A model generated the notes under the pieces. It had not been told where the DNA came from. It worked only from the letters and a program-made list of their open reading frames with translations, and made no database searches. Of a stretch of DNA of 64,000 bases, positions 20,872-31,280 are shown piece after piece (position 1 is the stretch's first letter; each line of letters starts with the position of its first letter). The position numbers and the translations under genes were made by a program. Source of the DNA: Lunularia cruciata (lineage: Eukaryota; Streptophyta; Marchantiopsida; Lunulariales; Lunulariaceae); assembly GCA_948567375.1 (NCBI GenBank), contig OX419755.1, positions 42,103,001 through 42,167,000 of the forward strand, read 5' to 3'.

Positions 20872-21810
20872 TTGTTTTTGGCCAGTGATATGTTTACATT
20901 GGGAGTTGACCCAACCCCAGTATTCCGGTTGGCTGCCACGTTGTGTGAGAGTAGGGATGGTGTAGTTCCTACTACTAGAGCAGAGGTGGTTGGTAGTGGA
21001 GCTGACTTGGTTGAGGAGCATGGGATCCATTCAGCGACCAATGGTTTATGGTAGGCAGCAACGACTAGACTTGAGGAGTTGCCAGCTAGACCGGCCTTTG
21101 AGAGAGCGCGGTTTACACCTGGTGTTGTCCTATTGGATAACCAGAGGGGGATTTTTTGTTTGGTGGGACCTTCAGGGAAGGTCTATACACCACAGAGAGT
21201 CTTGTTAGACTCTGGTGCGCAGCCCCTTATGTTGGGGAAGGCTGTAGTTGTCGGTTTGGAGTTACGGAAGATCGATGTGGAGAGGTGTCCATTTCAGATC
21301 CAAACATCTCTTGGTGGTGGTTTGACACAATACATCACATGTGGAGAGCTTGTTGTCCACGTTCAGCCTGGTCATCCGACTGTTAGCTCGGTGGTGAGAG
21401 CTTAGGCTATTGCGACGATAGCTGAGTCATATGATGTGCTAGTTGGGAGAGCAGTGTTATACCCCATGGGTTTCAACATTGACTATTGGGAGGAGACAAC
21501 TTCTTATAGACCTGGTTGGCAGTCTCGTGAGGGACGGGTATGTCGCGTACCAGTAAGCTTTAGTAGTGGCAGTCGTGGCTCACTACAGTCCAAGACCATG
21601 GCAGCATCAGTTTTAGCTTTTAGTGGTGCAGTTACTTGGCCTGGTGACTTGTTGGAGTGGAACGCCCATGTAGAGGATACTCTAGTACCAAAGGAGATCA
21701 CTCGGCTTTGGAGTACGAGTAGGATTGTTCCATCCACCTTGGATGTTCCATTGTGGAGTTCAGAGGAGGCATTGCAGCAACATGCAAATCAGTTGGTGCA
21801 GCAGGCTTAG
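20872..21810 (+). pseudogene. Family 1 aspartic protease region
   Basis: The frame continues from gag after the single-base loss. The retropepsin active site is visible as VLLDSGAQPLMLG (about 21202-21240), with the second conserved hydrophobic-Gly block as YDVLVGRAVLYPMGFNIDY (about 21431-21487). Stops are TAG at 21055-ish and 21403-21405; the second corresponds to CAA (Gln) in copy 2. The segment to 21810 (LVPKEITRLWSTSRIVPSTL) links protease to the methyltransferase and is also present in copies 2 and 3. Confidence 0.8.
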
Positions 21811-21870
21811 AGTGGAGCCTTCGTACCATCAAGAGATGAGTGTGAGGATGAGCCTCCTGAGGCGATTGCT

Positions 21871-22870
21871 TTGACACCTTTGGATACCACACTCATTGCT
21901 TGGCAGTATCCAGTAGAGGGGATATGCCTATTGGAGTTGTTTGGTGGGATCAGCACCGGACTATCTGCGATGTTACAGGCGGGTATCCGAGTACAGAGGT
22001 ACTTGTATGTAGAGAGAGATGCAATAGCTAGGCGAGTCTTTCTACATCATGTAGCACACTTGGCCTATTGGTATCCGGAGTTATTACCAATGTCAATAGT
22101 TAGAGGTTACCAGAAGGCCTTACCATGAGACATTTCCTTACTGGGGGCACAGGACCTAGAGAGACATGGGCTATTCACTTGGTGATTTCTGGATGGCCAT
22201 GTTAGGGCCACGGTTGGGGTCTTTAGGATCCTCGTTCTGGTGTGTTTTGGGAGATGTTACGAATATTACAACATCTCCAGGTTCATCAGTCTATTTCTCC
22301 ACCTTACCTTTAGGAGAACATTCCTTTGTTGGGTGATTCTTGCACCAGAGTGGTGGCAAGTACACATCAGGTCCATTCTTGGATGGGACATGCCGTATTG
22401 TTAGATGCAGCCAGAGTGGGATCACGGGCTCATTGTCTTTGTCTTTGGTGGACGAACCTCTTACCAAGATAGGTTCTACAGTGTGCTTATGATGGGATTC
22501 AGCGACTAGACCACATTCTTGTTGATGATATCTTGGATGTTGGGCATCAGTCTCAAATAGTGGTAGTGGCTGATAGGTCACCTATGGCAATGGTGAACCT
22601 AGTTAGACAGCCTAGAGCTGCATTTCCCACACTCATGAGTTTCCCAGGCTCTCATGCTTTTTGAGAGGGAGGACCTGGACTTGTTTGGGACTCACGGTTA
22701 CAGTAGTTGGTGGAGCCCAATGCTGATGAGAGAGAGAGGGCAATGGGTTTTTGCACCGGTATTACCGCTATTCCAGTAGTGTCAAAGGCATCCAAGCATC
22801 AGGTTTTAGGACAGGCTATGGACTTGAATTGTTTGACTTGGATTGTGAGCCTTGGCTTGGCAAAGCAGCG
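21871..22870 (+). pseudogene. Cytosine-C5 DNA methyltransferase domain in gypsy pol
   Basis: C5-MTase motifs appear in the usual order. Motif I, ELFGGISTGLSAML, binds S-adenosylmethionine (from 21934). Motif II is RYLYVERDAIARRV. Motif IV, ISGWPC then stop and G, has the catalytic Cys codon at 22200-22202. DPRSGVFWEMLRILQHL follows. Motif VI is ENIPLLGDSC, with the catalytic Glu codon at 22314-22316. Motif VIII is GSRAHCLCLWWTNLL (about 22419-22463). A 250-bp variable part may be the target-recognition region, and motifs IX/X are ERERAMGF and VLGQAMDLNCLTWIV (22725-22850). The order differs from plant DRM enzymes, where the blocks are permuted. Stops and one frameshift (about 22168) inactivate it. 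It sits between protease and RT in the same frame in all three copies. Confidence 0.85.
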
Positions 22871-23290
22871 TAGGATGCGCTTGATAGGCATCACCACTCG
22901 GACACTTGTGAGCCCTGTGCCTATCGAGACAATTCAGGCACATGTTGGGGGCGATGGACCAAGTGGACATGGTATTCTTGGGACACATCTAGTAGCTACT
23001 AGGGAGAGTGGTCTACTTGGAGTCCATCCAGGTGAGCGTGGACTACTTGGATTACACCCTTGGTCCACATGGGATGCAGCTAGAGGACGTGTGGAGCTTG
23101 CAGCCAGAGTGGAGGGAGTTTTTCACACAGAGGTTGGGACCTCTAGTGGTCGGGAGCATGACACTATTGCTCCCAAGGGCCTAGTGTAGCAGTCAGTCAG
23201 TACGTCTTCCACTCTTACTACAGTTACAGAGGATACTTGGGAGCCAGATCTTAGACCCAAGCTTACTGGAGAGGAAAGACGGAGGGTTTG
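22871..23290 (+). pseudogene. Linker between methyltransferase and RT
   Basis: The open frame continues with a Gly-rich linker holding an internal repeat (GLLGVHPGERGLLGLHPW). It is conserved in copy 2, so it is part of the polyprotein. No known domain was recognised. TAG at about 23187 interrupts it. Confidence 0.5.
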
Positions 23291-24246
23291 GAGGTTCTTG
23301 AGGAGTCACACGAGTTGTTTTGCCTTCAGTATGAAGGATTTGGGTGCTCTAAAGGGACCTAATATACGGATTGAGCTGACTAGCAACACACCAGTTTTCC
23401 GACGTCCTTATCGATATAGTGAGATGGAGAGGACATTGATTCAGAGCCGGAGTAGTGACCTTTTTGAGGCTGGTTTGGTGGAGACTTCACATGGAGAGTA
23501 TGCATCAGCAACAGTGATGCCAGCCAAGAAGGATATGCATGGCAACTATACAAATAGGCGGATGTGTGGAGATTACTATCCTATCAACCAATAGACCAGG
23601 GCTGATCGGTATGCCATGCCTACACCGGAGGAGATTTTTGATGCGATTGGGCATGCAAAGGTCTTCAGTACTTTGGATCTTCGAGCGGGATATCATCAAT
23701 TGCCGATTAGAGAGGAGGATAAGTCCAAGACAACATGTTGGGCTATTGATCCTCACGGCAAGGATGTGTTATATCAATGGAGGTTCTTACCATTTTGGTT
23801 AAAGAACGCTCCTGCTGAGTTCTAGAGGGTCATGGATAGGATCCTAGCTGGATTGGATTTTGCTTGGTGCTATATTGATGACATTTTGGTTTATAGCACT
23901 AGTATGGAGGAGCATGAGAGACAGTTGTTGGAGGTGTTTGAGAGGTTGAGATCTCATGGCCTCAAACTACATCCTGGGAAGTGTAGGTTCTTCCACGAGC
24001 AAGTTGAGTATTTGGGTCACACTATCTACCCCGAAGGACTTGGTGTTCAGCAGACCAAGGTGGAGGGAGGCTATTGCACGTATTCCTTGGCCTACGGATG
24101 TGAGCAGAGTGCAAGCATTCCTTGGGTTGGCGAACTTCTATTGCCACTATGTTAGAGGATTTAGTGCCATTGCCAAGGCCTTGATGAAGCTGACCAAGCT
24201 TACACAAGAGTGGTGTTGGGAGATGAGCAGGAGAGAGCTTTTGTAG
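23291..24246 (+). pseudogene. Family 1 reverse transcriptase
   Basis: Ty3/gypsy RT blocks in order: YASATVMPAKKDMHGNYTN, RMCGDYYPINQ, FSTLDLRAGYHQLPI, QWRFLPFWLKNAPAEF, and the catalytic CYIDDILVYS (about 23866-23895, Asp pair intact). The thumb region LKLHPGKCRFF, VEYLGHTIYPEGLGV and VSRVQAFLGLANFY follows. TAG at 23823 replaces CAA (Gln) of copy 2. A four-base duplication (GGAG) near 24064 shifts the frame at the thumb, and a single-base loss near 24230 restores the original frame. Confidence 0.9.
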
Positions 24247-24700
24247 AGCTCAAGGAGAGGTTGATATCTGCTCCTATTTTGAGGAGACCGATCAGGGGAT
24301 GACCATTTTAGGTTCACACTGATTGGAGTATATTGGGGCTTGGAGCGGTACTCATCCAACATGATGATGAGGAGAAGGAGTTTGTGGTGGCCTATGCTAG
24401 TCGCTCCAACAATTCAGCGGAGGTGAAGTATAGTTCATATGAGGGAGAGTGCTTGGCAGCAATTTGGGCAATAGCACATTTCCAATGTTACCTATTTGGT
24501 AACCCCTTCACTCTCATCACTGATCATCAGCCGCTGAAGTGGTTGATGGAGTCCAACAAGCTTTCAGGGAAGCTTGCACAATGGGCTCTGATTTTACAGG
24601 AGTATGATTTCACGGTTGTTCACAGACCTAAAATGGTGAACCGTGATGCAAATGGGTTGAGTAGAAACCCATGTCCCAACCAGCAGGATCAAACCGGAGC
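24247..24700 (+). pseudogene. Family 1 RNase H
   Basis: The gypsy RNase H domain follows RT: LGLGAVLIQHDDEEKEFVVA, YSSYEGECLAAIWAIAHFQ, FTLITDHQPLKWLM, and the end LAQWALILQEYDFTVVHRP. The acidic residues of YEGECLA and TDHQPL are present. A TGA near 24300 (GGATGACC) stands where copy 2 has GGACAACC. Confidence 0.85.
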
Positions 24701-25029
24701 ACGTTGGCATGGTGAGACAGATGAGGAGATGGTGCCAGGTTGGCATGCATCGGCCTTTTTGTATATATTTGCAGAGGCTTTGGTGGTATCTTTCTTAGTG
24801 CATACAGGAGGAGTTATTGAGGTCATAGATCCAGAGAGTGAAGATATTGGTATAGTTCAGCAAGACATTCATGATGATGTCCTAGTGATGGACTATCTTT
24901 GCACTAGTGTTGTGGGTGGCACAATTGGGGCCAAGGAGAGAGACCGTGTTCTTCAGCAAGCTAGACGGTTTAGATTGGAGGGTAGACACCTTTTGCGTGT
25001 ATGGGAGGATGGTAGAGTGCAAGTAGTAC

Positions 25030-25825
25030 CACTTCCATCACAGAGACTACAGTTGGTCCATCATGCTCATGAGGAGCTAGGACATTTTGGAGTAAAGCGT
25101 ATGTATAGCTTACTCCAAAGTCATTATTGGTGGCGCGGTATGCAAACCGAGGTACAACAGTTTGTTGCCAGATGTGTGGTTTGTGACCGAGTTAGAGCAT
25201 CATTCAATGCTCTTATGCCACAGTTACACCCATTACCTATCATGGGATTGGGTTACTGTTGGAGTTTGGACTTTGCCGGACCTTTACCGTTGACTGTGAG
25301 ACATCATCAATATGTTTTGGTGATGTGGAGCACTTCTCCAAGTGGATTGAGTTGGTGGCACTTCCTAACAAGTCTAGTGAAGGGACATCTTACTTGTTCC
25401 TAGATCGAGTTCTTAGTCATTTTGGTGCACTAGTTGAGGTTTTGACTGATCAGGGTACAGAGTTCTTGGGGGAGTTTCAGGTCTTGTGTGACAAGGCTTT
25501 GATTGATCATCGTACTACATCTTGAGATCACCCTGAGGCAGATGGCTTAGCAGAGAGAGTAGTTCAGACGGTGAAGAGAGGATTGCAAAAGTATGGTTTG
25601 CAGAGAGGCCACTTGGGAGATTGGGATCTCCAATTACCTTGGTTGGCCATGGGCTATCGGTTCAGCCGGCAAGCCTCCTTAGCATCCTTCTCTCCATACT
25701 TTCTACTTTATGGACAAGATCTAGATTTACCTGCAGCCATTCGTCAAGTTGCTACTGTAGTTTTGGACTTGGATGACCCCGATGTATGGATGAGCGCATG
25801 TTCTCAGTGGGTAGAGATCTTTTAG
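25030..25825 (+). pseudogene. Family 1 DD35E integrase
   Basis: The N-terminal HHCC zinc module reads HAHEELGHFGVKRMYSLL and, later, CVVCDRVRA (about 25055-25195). The catalytic triad is Asp in WSLDFAG (25269-25271), Asp in LTDQGTEF (25448-25450) and Glu in ADGLAERV (25553-25555); the last two are 35 codons apart, so this is a DD35E transposase-type integrase. A one-base loss near 25325 (copy 3 has the extra base) and TGA at 25523-25525, probably a former CGA, break the frame. Confidence 0.9.
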
Positions 25826-25828
25826 AGA

Positions 25829-26305
25829 GTGATGCCAATGGCCTTTGAGAAATTGGCAATTGCTCAACATAGAGATACTTTATGCTATGCTACCATTCGA
25901 GGAGGAGGTTATAGACCCTCGATCCGTCAATTTCATCCAGGCGACTATGTATATCTACAGCAGATAGCACCGACGACACTTGATGTTTCTATAGGCCGCA
26001 CTATCTTGAGAGTGCGCAAGGTTTTGCCATCTAGAGTCCTTGTGTTAGAAGGATGTGATGGTGTTGTTTGGAAGAATCATATGCGTAATTGTGCGCCATG
26101 CCACCTTCCAAACATTGATGGTATTATGGACCCAAGCTTGGCACTTGTATGTGCAGGCTTGTGGTGTATGTTATGTGGCTCTTCTGGTGGAGTTGCTATT
26201 ATGTTAGTGTGTGATAGTTGTTCGAGAGGATGGCATATGGCACGTATGACTCTTCCCCTCACGGTGGTTCCTCGGGGACAGTGGTTATGTCCTAGATGTA
26301 CTTGA
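25829..26305 (+). pseudogene. Integrase C-terminal domain fused to PHD finger
   Basis: After the integrase core comes an SH3-like part (FHPGDYVYLQQIAP, then TILRVRKVLPSRVLVLEG), followed by a C4HC3 finger. Ligand codons are Cys 26165, Cys 26174, Cys 26210, Cys 26219, His 26234, [Arg 26243], Cys 26288 and Cys 26297. Spacing is C-x2-C-x11-C-x2-C-x4-H-x2-X-x14-C-x2-C, and Trp precedes the His (GWHMA), as in PHD fingers. The sixth ligand is Arg here, but copy 3 has Cys (HMAC), so the ancestral finger was complete. PHD fingers usually read histone H3 tails; a targeting role like that of the chromodomain in chromoviruses is inference. The frame ends at TGA 26303-26305. Confidence 0.75.
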
Positions 26306-26460
26306 CCTATAGCTAGTTCATTCTTTATATGGTATAGATTGCAGACATGCAACTAACGATGGGGCTCCATAGCACCTGGCCTCTTGATCTTTGCCCATTA
26401 GAGGGTATACCATATACATAGAGTAGATGGCTATCTGGAGTTAGAGGGACCTAACCGTTA

Positions 26461-26472
26461 GCTAGGGGGCGA
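26461..26472 (+). promoter_or_regulatory. Polypurine tract, family 1 copy 1
   Basis: GCTAGGGGGCGA lies immediately before B1. Copy 3 has CTAGGGGGGCAA in the same place. It probably primes plus-strand DNA synthesis and marks B1 as the start of the copied 3' terminal block. Confidence 0.65.
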
Positions 26473-26580
26473 TTGTGGCACTTTAGAGTCTATGTATGAC
26501 TTATGTGTGATTTGTGCTTCTATAGTGTATGATGTTGACAACGATGTATGTTGTGTAGCAATGTATATACGCACGATAGC
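26473..26580 (+). repeat. Family 1 terminal segment B1
   Basis: About 108 bp starting TTGTGGCACTTTAGAGTC and ending CACGATAGC. Repeated after A2 as B2, with only a few substitutions. Confidence 0.85.
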
Positions 26581-27029
26581 TGTCACGCCATTTGTAGTTC
26601 CGCATCTAGATGCTCGGACACTGGAGTTCCAATGATAGTAGTTAGAGTTATTCTAGTAGTTTCTCAAAGACTACTTTCCGATGGTTAGATTTTGTGTTTG
26701 GGGTACTAACTTCATGGTGGGGCCCACAGTCACTCTGCACCATTTGCACCGTCAAGTGTGCCGTTAGTGGGACCGTTAGGGTTTCAGTGCTAGCTCAAGT
26801 CCAGGGAGTATAGTTTCGAAGTGAGCTCCAGAGAGCTCACTTCTATGATGTTGAGCCTTTGAGTTCCTGGTTATGGTGGACAGAGGCCGGTGAGCGTCAC
26901 CTGGATTCTCTATGCTTGAGTGGGTGAGGCTTGACTGTAATCAGTGGCTTGTTGTTGGCAGTTTATAGAGTGACAGATCAAGTACTGATCTGAGTTGAGT
27001 TGAGTTGAGAGTGTTAAGCAATCTGATTA
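26581..27029 (+). repeat. Family 1 terminal repeat A2
   Basis: 449 bp, the second copy of A1, from TGTCACGCC to CTGATTA. It joins B1 through two extra bases (GC) and runs directly into B2. Confidence 0.9.
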
Positions 27030-27135
27030 TTGTGGCACTTTAGAGTCTATGTATGACTTATGTGTGATTTGTGCTTCTATAGTGTATGATGTTGACAGCG
27101 ATGTATGTTGTGTAGCGATGTATATACCCACGACA
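27030..27135 (+). repeat. Family 1 terminal segment B2
   Basis: 106 bp, a second copy of B1, starting TTGTGGCAC and ending CCCACGACA. It is followed by TACC, the duplicate of the four bases before A1. Confidence 0.85.
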
Positions 27136-27160
27136 TACCTCATACATTTTCATTCTGGAA

Positions 27161-27697
27161 TGTTCTGAGGACAAGAGAACTCACAACAGAAGAAATATAT
27201 GGCCTCAGCCCTTGATACTCAAAATGTCCCAAAAGAACACCTTGTCTTTGTTATATAGCAAAGAAGATCCACTCAAAGGGAGCTTAATCCTTGGATCAAA
27301 TACATGGATTGGTGATATATCAGTGAGCTCCACTCTTAGATAAGTTGTATTGATGGGTGACATGTCAATCCATGTCCTATCTAGTTGGTCAAACAAGTTT
27401 GATTAGAGGAAATCTTTGGGGAATCTTCTTAAAGGAAGCTCAAAACTGCATGGGTGAGGTACCACTAGAAAGCTCTCAATGAGACAAACATGGGAGATGG
27501 AAGCAACAACTTTTCCATTGGAAAGAAGACTCCTTCAATTTTTGAGGCCTAATTTATGTGTTTAAATGTTCAAAATTAGCTATGAAGTTTTAAGCTATTT
27601 TCTACCTTTACCCTATTAGTAGAAGTACCCTTTTTGTAATACCTCATTTTAATTTACGTAGGCCATCATATATAATACTCTTCCATATATTACCAAG
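27161..27697 (-). mobile_element. Family 2 LTR, left part (split)
   Basis: Reverse-oriented family 2 LTR: it shares CTGAGGACAAGAGAACTC, the TATA-bearing part and CCCTATTAGTAGAAGTACC with the LTRs at 40036 and 46996. It stops at ATTACCAAG. The remaining end, TCAATTTCCACATCTAG through GGTATCACA, lies at 40637-40680. The two halves were separated by the insertion at 27698-40631, flanked by CCAAG. Confidence 0.75.
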
Positions 27698-27699
27698 TG

Positions 27700-28136
27700 T
27701 GTCATGCCATTTGTAGTATCGCATCTAAATTTGTGATTGGAGTTGCACTGATAGTGATTAGAGGTATTTTAGCAATTACTCGTAGACTACTTTCCAATGG
27801 TCAGATTTTGTGTTGATGGTATTGACTTCATGTTGGGGCCCATTGTCACTTTTGCACTATTGGGTGCCATCAGCGGGACTATTAGGGTTTGAGACCTAGC
27901 TCGAGTCCAAGGGGTATACTTTCAAAGTGTAGCTCCAAAGAGCTCGCTTCTTTGATGTTGAGCCTTTGAGTTCTTGACTAGGGTGGATAAAGGCCGGCAA
28001 GTGTCACTTGGATTCTCTTAGCTATAGTGGGTGTGGCTTGATTGTGATCAGTGCCCAATTGTTGGCAAATTATAAAATGACAAATCAAGTACTAATCTGA
28101 TTGAGTAGGAGTTAAGTTGTGTAAACAAACTGATTA
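27700..28136 (+). repeat. Family 1 copy 2, terminal repeat A1
   Basis: 437 bp starting TGTCATGCC and ending CTGATTA. As in copy 1, no B segment precedes or follows it. Confidence 0.85.
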
Positions 28137-29751
28137 TATCAAAGAAGTCAGATCAAGGGGAAATTGGATGCAAATAAAATTGAGAGTGTTGGTGGTATCT
28201 CCAAGACTCCTTGATCATTGGTAGCTCAATTGGAGTTCAATTTTTCCCTAGTGTGCACAAGCTTTTTTGGTTGATGCAAATTTGGTAGTGAGGCAAATGG
28301 TGTGCGGAAGTGTTGGCCAAATTTTGAACAAAGAGAAGCAATTTCTAAGCGTTAATTGTGATTTTGAACTTAAAAAGTGAACGTAGGACCAATTTGTTGG
28401 GAGTTAGGCTCAAAAAGTGAAATTGAAGATGGAGTTGGAAACCTATCCTTGTGAATTTGTGATTTGGAGAAATCCATTTTTTCAGTTTAGGTCAAGTGAA
28501 GAGTTAGCGGAGGATTTGGTGATTGACCAACTTTAGGGAGTTACATCAAATTTTTGTTGGAGTTTATGTCAAATTTTGGCTAAATTTGGAGGAGTTTTGC
28601 TTGTTGGCCAGATTTGGAAGAGTTTCACTCAAGTTGGAAGAGTTTTGTAGATTTGGAGGAGTTTCACCAGATTTGGAGAAGGTTTGAAGAGGCAAGAAGA
28701 AGATTTAAAGAAGTTTTACTTGTTGGCAAGATTTGGAAGAGTTTCACTCACGTTGGAGCAGTTTCACCAGATTTGGAGAGGGTTTGAAGTGGCAAGAAGA
28801 AGATTTGGAGGAGTTTCACTTGTTAGCTAGATCTAGAAGAGTTTTGCTTGAGTTAGAGGAGTTTTAAAAATTTAGAGGAGTGTTGCTAAATTTGGAGAGG
28901 GTTCAAAGTGGCAAGAAGAAAGGACTCATTTGGGCATTTAGAGGCTCCAAGGCATAGGGCTATGGGCTACGAAGGCCTAGAAGGGCCAACTTGTTGGTGT
29001 GAAGCTAGCTAGTTTAGAGTAGATCTTGGTCATTGTTTGGCAAAATATGCACATCCTGCTAAATTGTGCACAATAGGGTTTGACCCCTAGATCTTTGGTT
29101 CCTAGATTGGTACCCTAGCCAATTGGTCCACCCTCACTTGTTGTCATAGTGACTGTTCCACTATTATCTATACATTGTAGCTTTGGCTAGGAGAGGCAAT
29201 TTGATCCCATTCTTCATGATCTTGGTAGCTTAAGATATAGATAGGGACTCCTTTTATATCAAATGCCAAATGGTGGTAGAGTCAATCCACTATTGGTTTT
29301 ATGAGATGGAGGGTTTTCATTTAGATTTCTTATCATTGGACCTCTTCCATTCTTTGCTTCCTATTTGTGCACCACGTTTGAGTGAGGTGCCTTGAATTTT
29401 GAGCATTGGTGCCCTGGTGTGCTCTTGGTAGTGAGGTTGGAGTGATGACCAATCAGACTACCTTTGTTTCTCTCTGGTGAGGCAAGAAATGATAATCTGC
29501 AGACTGCAAGATTGCATGTTGTGATGGTAGGTTCCTTTCACTTAGTGTAGTTGTCATAGATAGGGCTACATTAGTGGGTGGTGTTGGGTTGGTGTTGGTA
29601 CTTGGTGGTGTTTGGTTGGTGGTGTTGGCACTTGGTGGGGTACTTGCGGTTACAGTTTGTGGTTATTTTGTCACTATGGAGTTCTTTGGGGATTCTAGAG
29701 GAGATACCCATGCAATACAAAGTGGGTTTACCCTACGGTTTGTATGATCTG
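28137..29751 (+). other. Family 1 copy 2 leader
   Basis: It matches the copy 1 leader. An expanded minisatellite (about 28575-28925) is built on GATTTGGAGGAGTTTCAC-like units with AGTGGCAAGAAGAAG blocks. The antisense tRNA-like sequence is at 29068-29142. A deletion removed the gag start: copy 1 bases about 19085-19315 have no counterpart here. Confidence 0.7.
29068..29142 (-). other. tRNA-like sequence, copy 2
   Basis: On the minus strand it reads GGTGGACCAATTGGCTAGGG and then a B-box-like GGGTCAAACC, at the same leader position and orientation as in copy 1. Confidence 0.5.
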
Positions 29752-31280
29752 TAGCAAATGCATAACCTGACTTTGTTCACACTTTGTTCATGGCATGGAA
29801 GGGATTATTTCAGCACTTGGAAGGTCTGCCAATGGATGAAGACCATGAGTTCAAAAGAGCTCACTTGGAAGAGATTGAGTTATGGAGATATTATTGGTCT
29901 CCAAACTATGTCTCCATCACTTCATGCTTAGTTACCACAGGTAGATTGGTAGTACCCATGAGTTCTAGCTCGAGTAGCATTGGTGGAGCTAGTGTAGGTG
30001 CACTAGTTGGAAATAGTGCTACTACAAGTAGAGGTACTGTTATAGGAGGTGGTGTAGTATTGGGGTTTAACCCCATCGTAGAATTCTTCTAGTGTTTGAG
30101 GCAGAACTACCAAGGAGTGCAGATTGACAAGCTGAGGAGCTTGTAGGAGTTCTAGCAAAAGGCTAAAGAGAGCCTATGCAAGGCATACACTCACATGAGA
30201 TGGTTGATCAATTTCACTTAGGGGGTCACTAAGGCCCAGGCAGTCCAATTTTGTTATGGGATATTGGACAAGGAGTTGCGACATAGAGTTCATGATGTTA
30301 TGTTGTTACAAGCTACTTTGCCCTCTTTGGCAATGGTCTTTGGTTTGGTCAAGCATATTAAGCTCAACATGGTGGAAGAGAGAGTGGTGACATTTGGATT
30401 TGGTAGGGAGACCTCATCCATAACTATGACTTCTTCTAGAGTGCAATAGAGTGCACCATGTCCAATTGGTTTTTGAGGATAGGATGGACAGCCTAGGTCT
30501 TATGGAGCCAATGGAGGGCCTATTGTAGTTAGACCCTTACTTTTATTTTTGGATCAATAGCAACTAGTGAGTAGTGGTGTTGCTTGTTGGACTTGTGGTG
30601 GACTTTACCACACAAGAGAGTGCACTCAAGGCAACAGACCTACTACCTCTGGTGCATCATAGCCAACATAGAGGCAGTGTGAGCATTGCTACGGATTTGG
30701 TCACACTAGTGGTTGGTACTTTGACCTACACTTGGAGTTATGGAGTGGTAGGGATGTTATGGCAGGTGGTAGAGGAGCTCCAAGTCATAGAGGATGATGT
30801 GCTAGAGGATCCACACCTAGTAGAGGTGCAGTACTTGCCCTTACTTTTGATACATCCATGGCTACTCACATTGAGTAGTTGGAGCATAGATTGGCTAGCA
30901 TGGCCATAGCTTAGAGGAGATCAGATTTGGGTGCTGAGGCTTCCACCTCATATGCTCGTGATAGAGATGCATTGGATTTCATGTGTAGAGCAACACAAGT
31001 AGATACCTTTACTATAGTGACTAGGAGTGCAGTATGTGCTCTAGAGCCTAGAGGAGCATCAATGGAGTTGGACCCATAGAGAGGAGAGGTTGGAAGATAA
31101 GTCAAACTTCCTTAGTCTTTCACACTCTTTGAGGCCCTACAGACGTCATCTATTGCTCCTAGATGTCCTAGTGCAAGTGTGGTAGGTGGTGACGGGGGTG
31201 CATGATGGACTACCTACTAATCAACCACTTACTACTACACAAATTGAGTCTAGCATGATGTTGGGGGCGGCTCAATTGAT
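29752..31280 (+). pseudogene. gag: Family 1 copy 2 gag
   Basis: Truncated at the N-terminus. LFQHLEGLPMDEDHEFKRAH and the first zinc knuckle CWTCGGLYHTREC (about 30587-30625) are kept. In the second knuckle, CEHCYGFGHTSGWY, the last Cys has become Tyr. Near 31262 a run of five G keeps the frame into the protease, which shows that gag and pol are one reading frame. Confidence 0.75.

Larger units (their letters stand above)
17196..27139 (+). mobile_element. Gypsy-like family 1, copy 1, complete but inactive
   Basis: The element runs from TGTCACG (17200) to CCACGACA (27135) with terminal TGTC/GACA and a 4-bp target duplication TACC (17196-17199 and 27136-27139). The layout is A1 (449 bp), leader, gag-protease-methyltransferase-RT-RNaseH-integrase-PHD in one frame from ATG 19221 to TGA 26305, purine tract, B1 (108 bp), A2 (449 bp), B2 (106 bp). 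The open frame is broken by about 15 stops and at least five small indels (about 20849, 22168, 24064, 24230 and 25325). The RT, RNase H and DD35E integrase are of Ty3/gypsy type. The split terminal repeats, the methyltransferase and the PHD finger are not standard for that group. Confidence 0.9.

Noticed and set aside
17200-27135. Family 1 as a true DIRS (tyrosine recombinase) element
   Set aside because: The terminal repeats fit, but the polyprotein has HHCC and DD35E integrase motifs and I found no tyrosine-recombinase motif.
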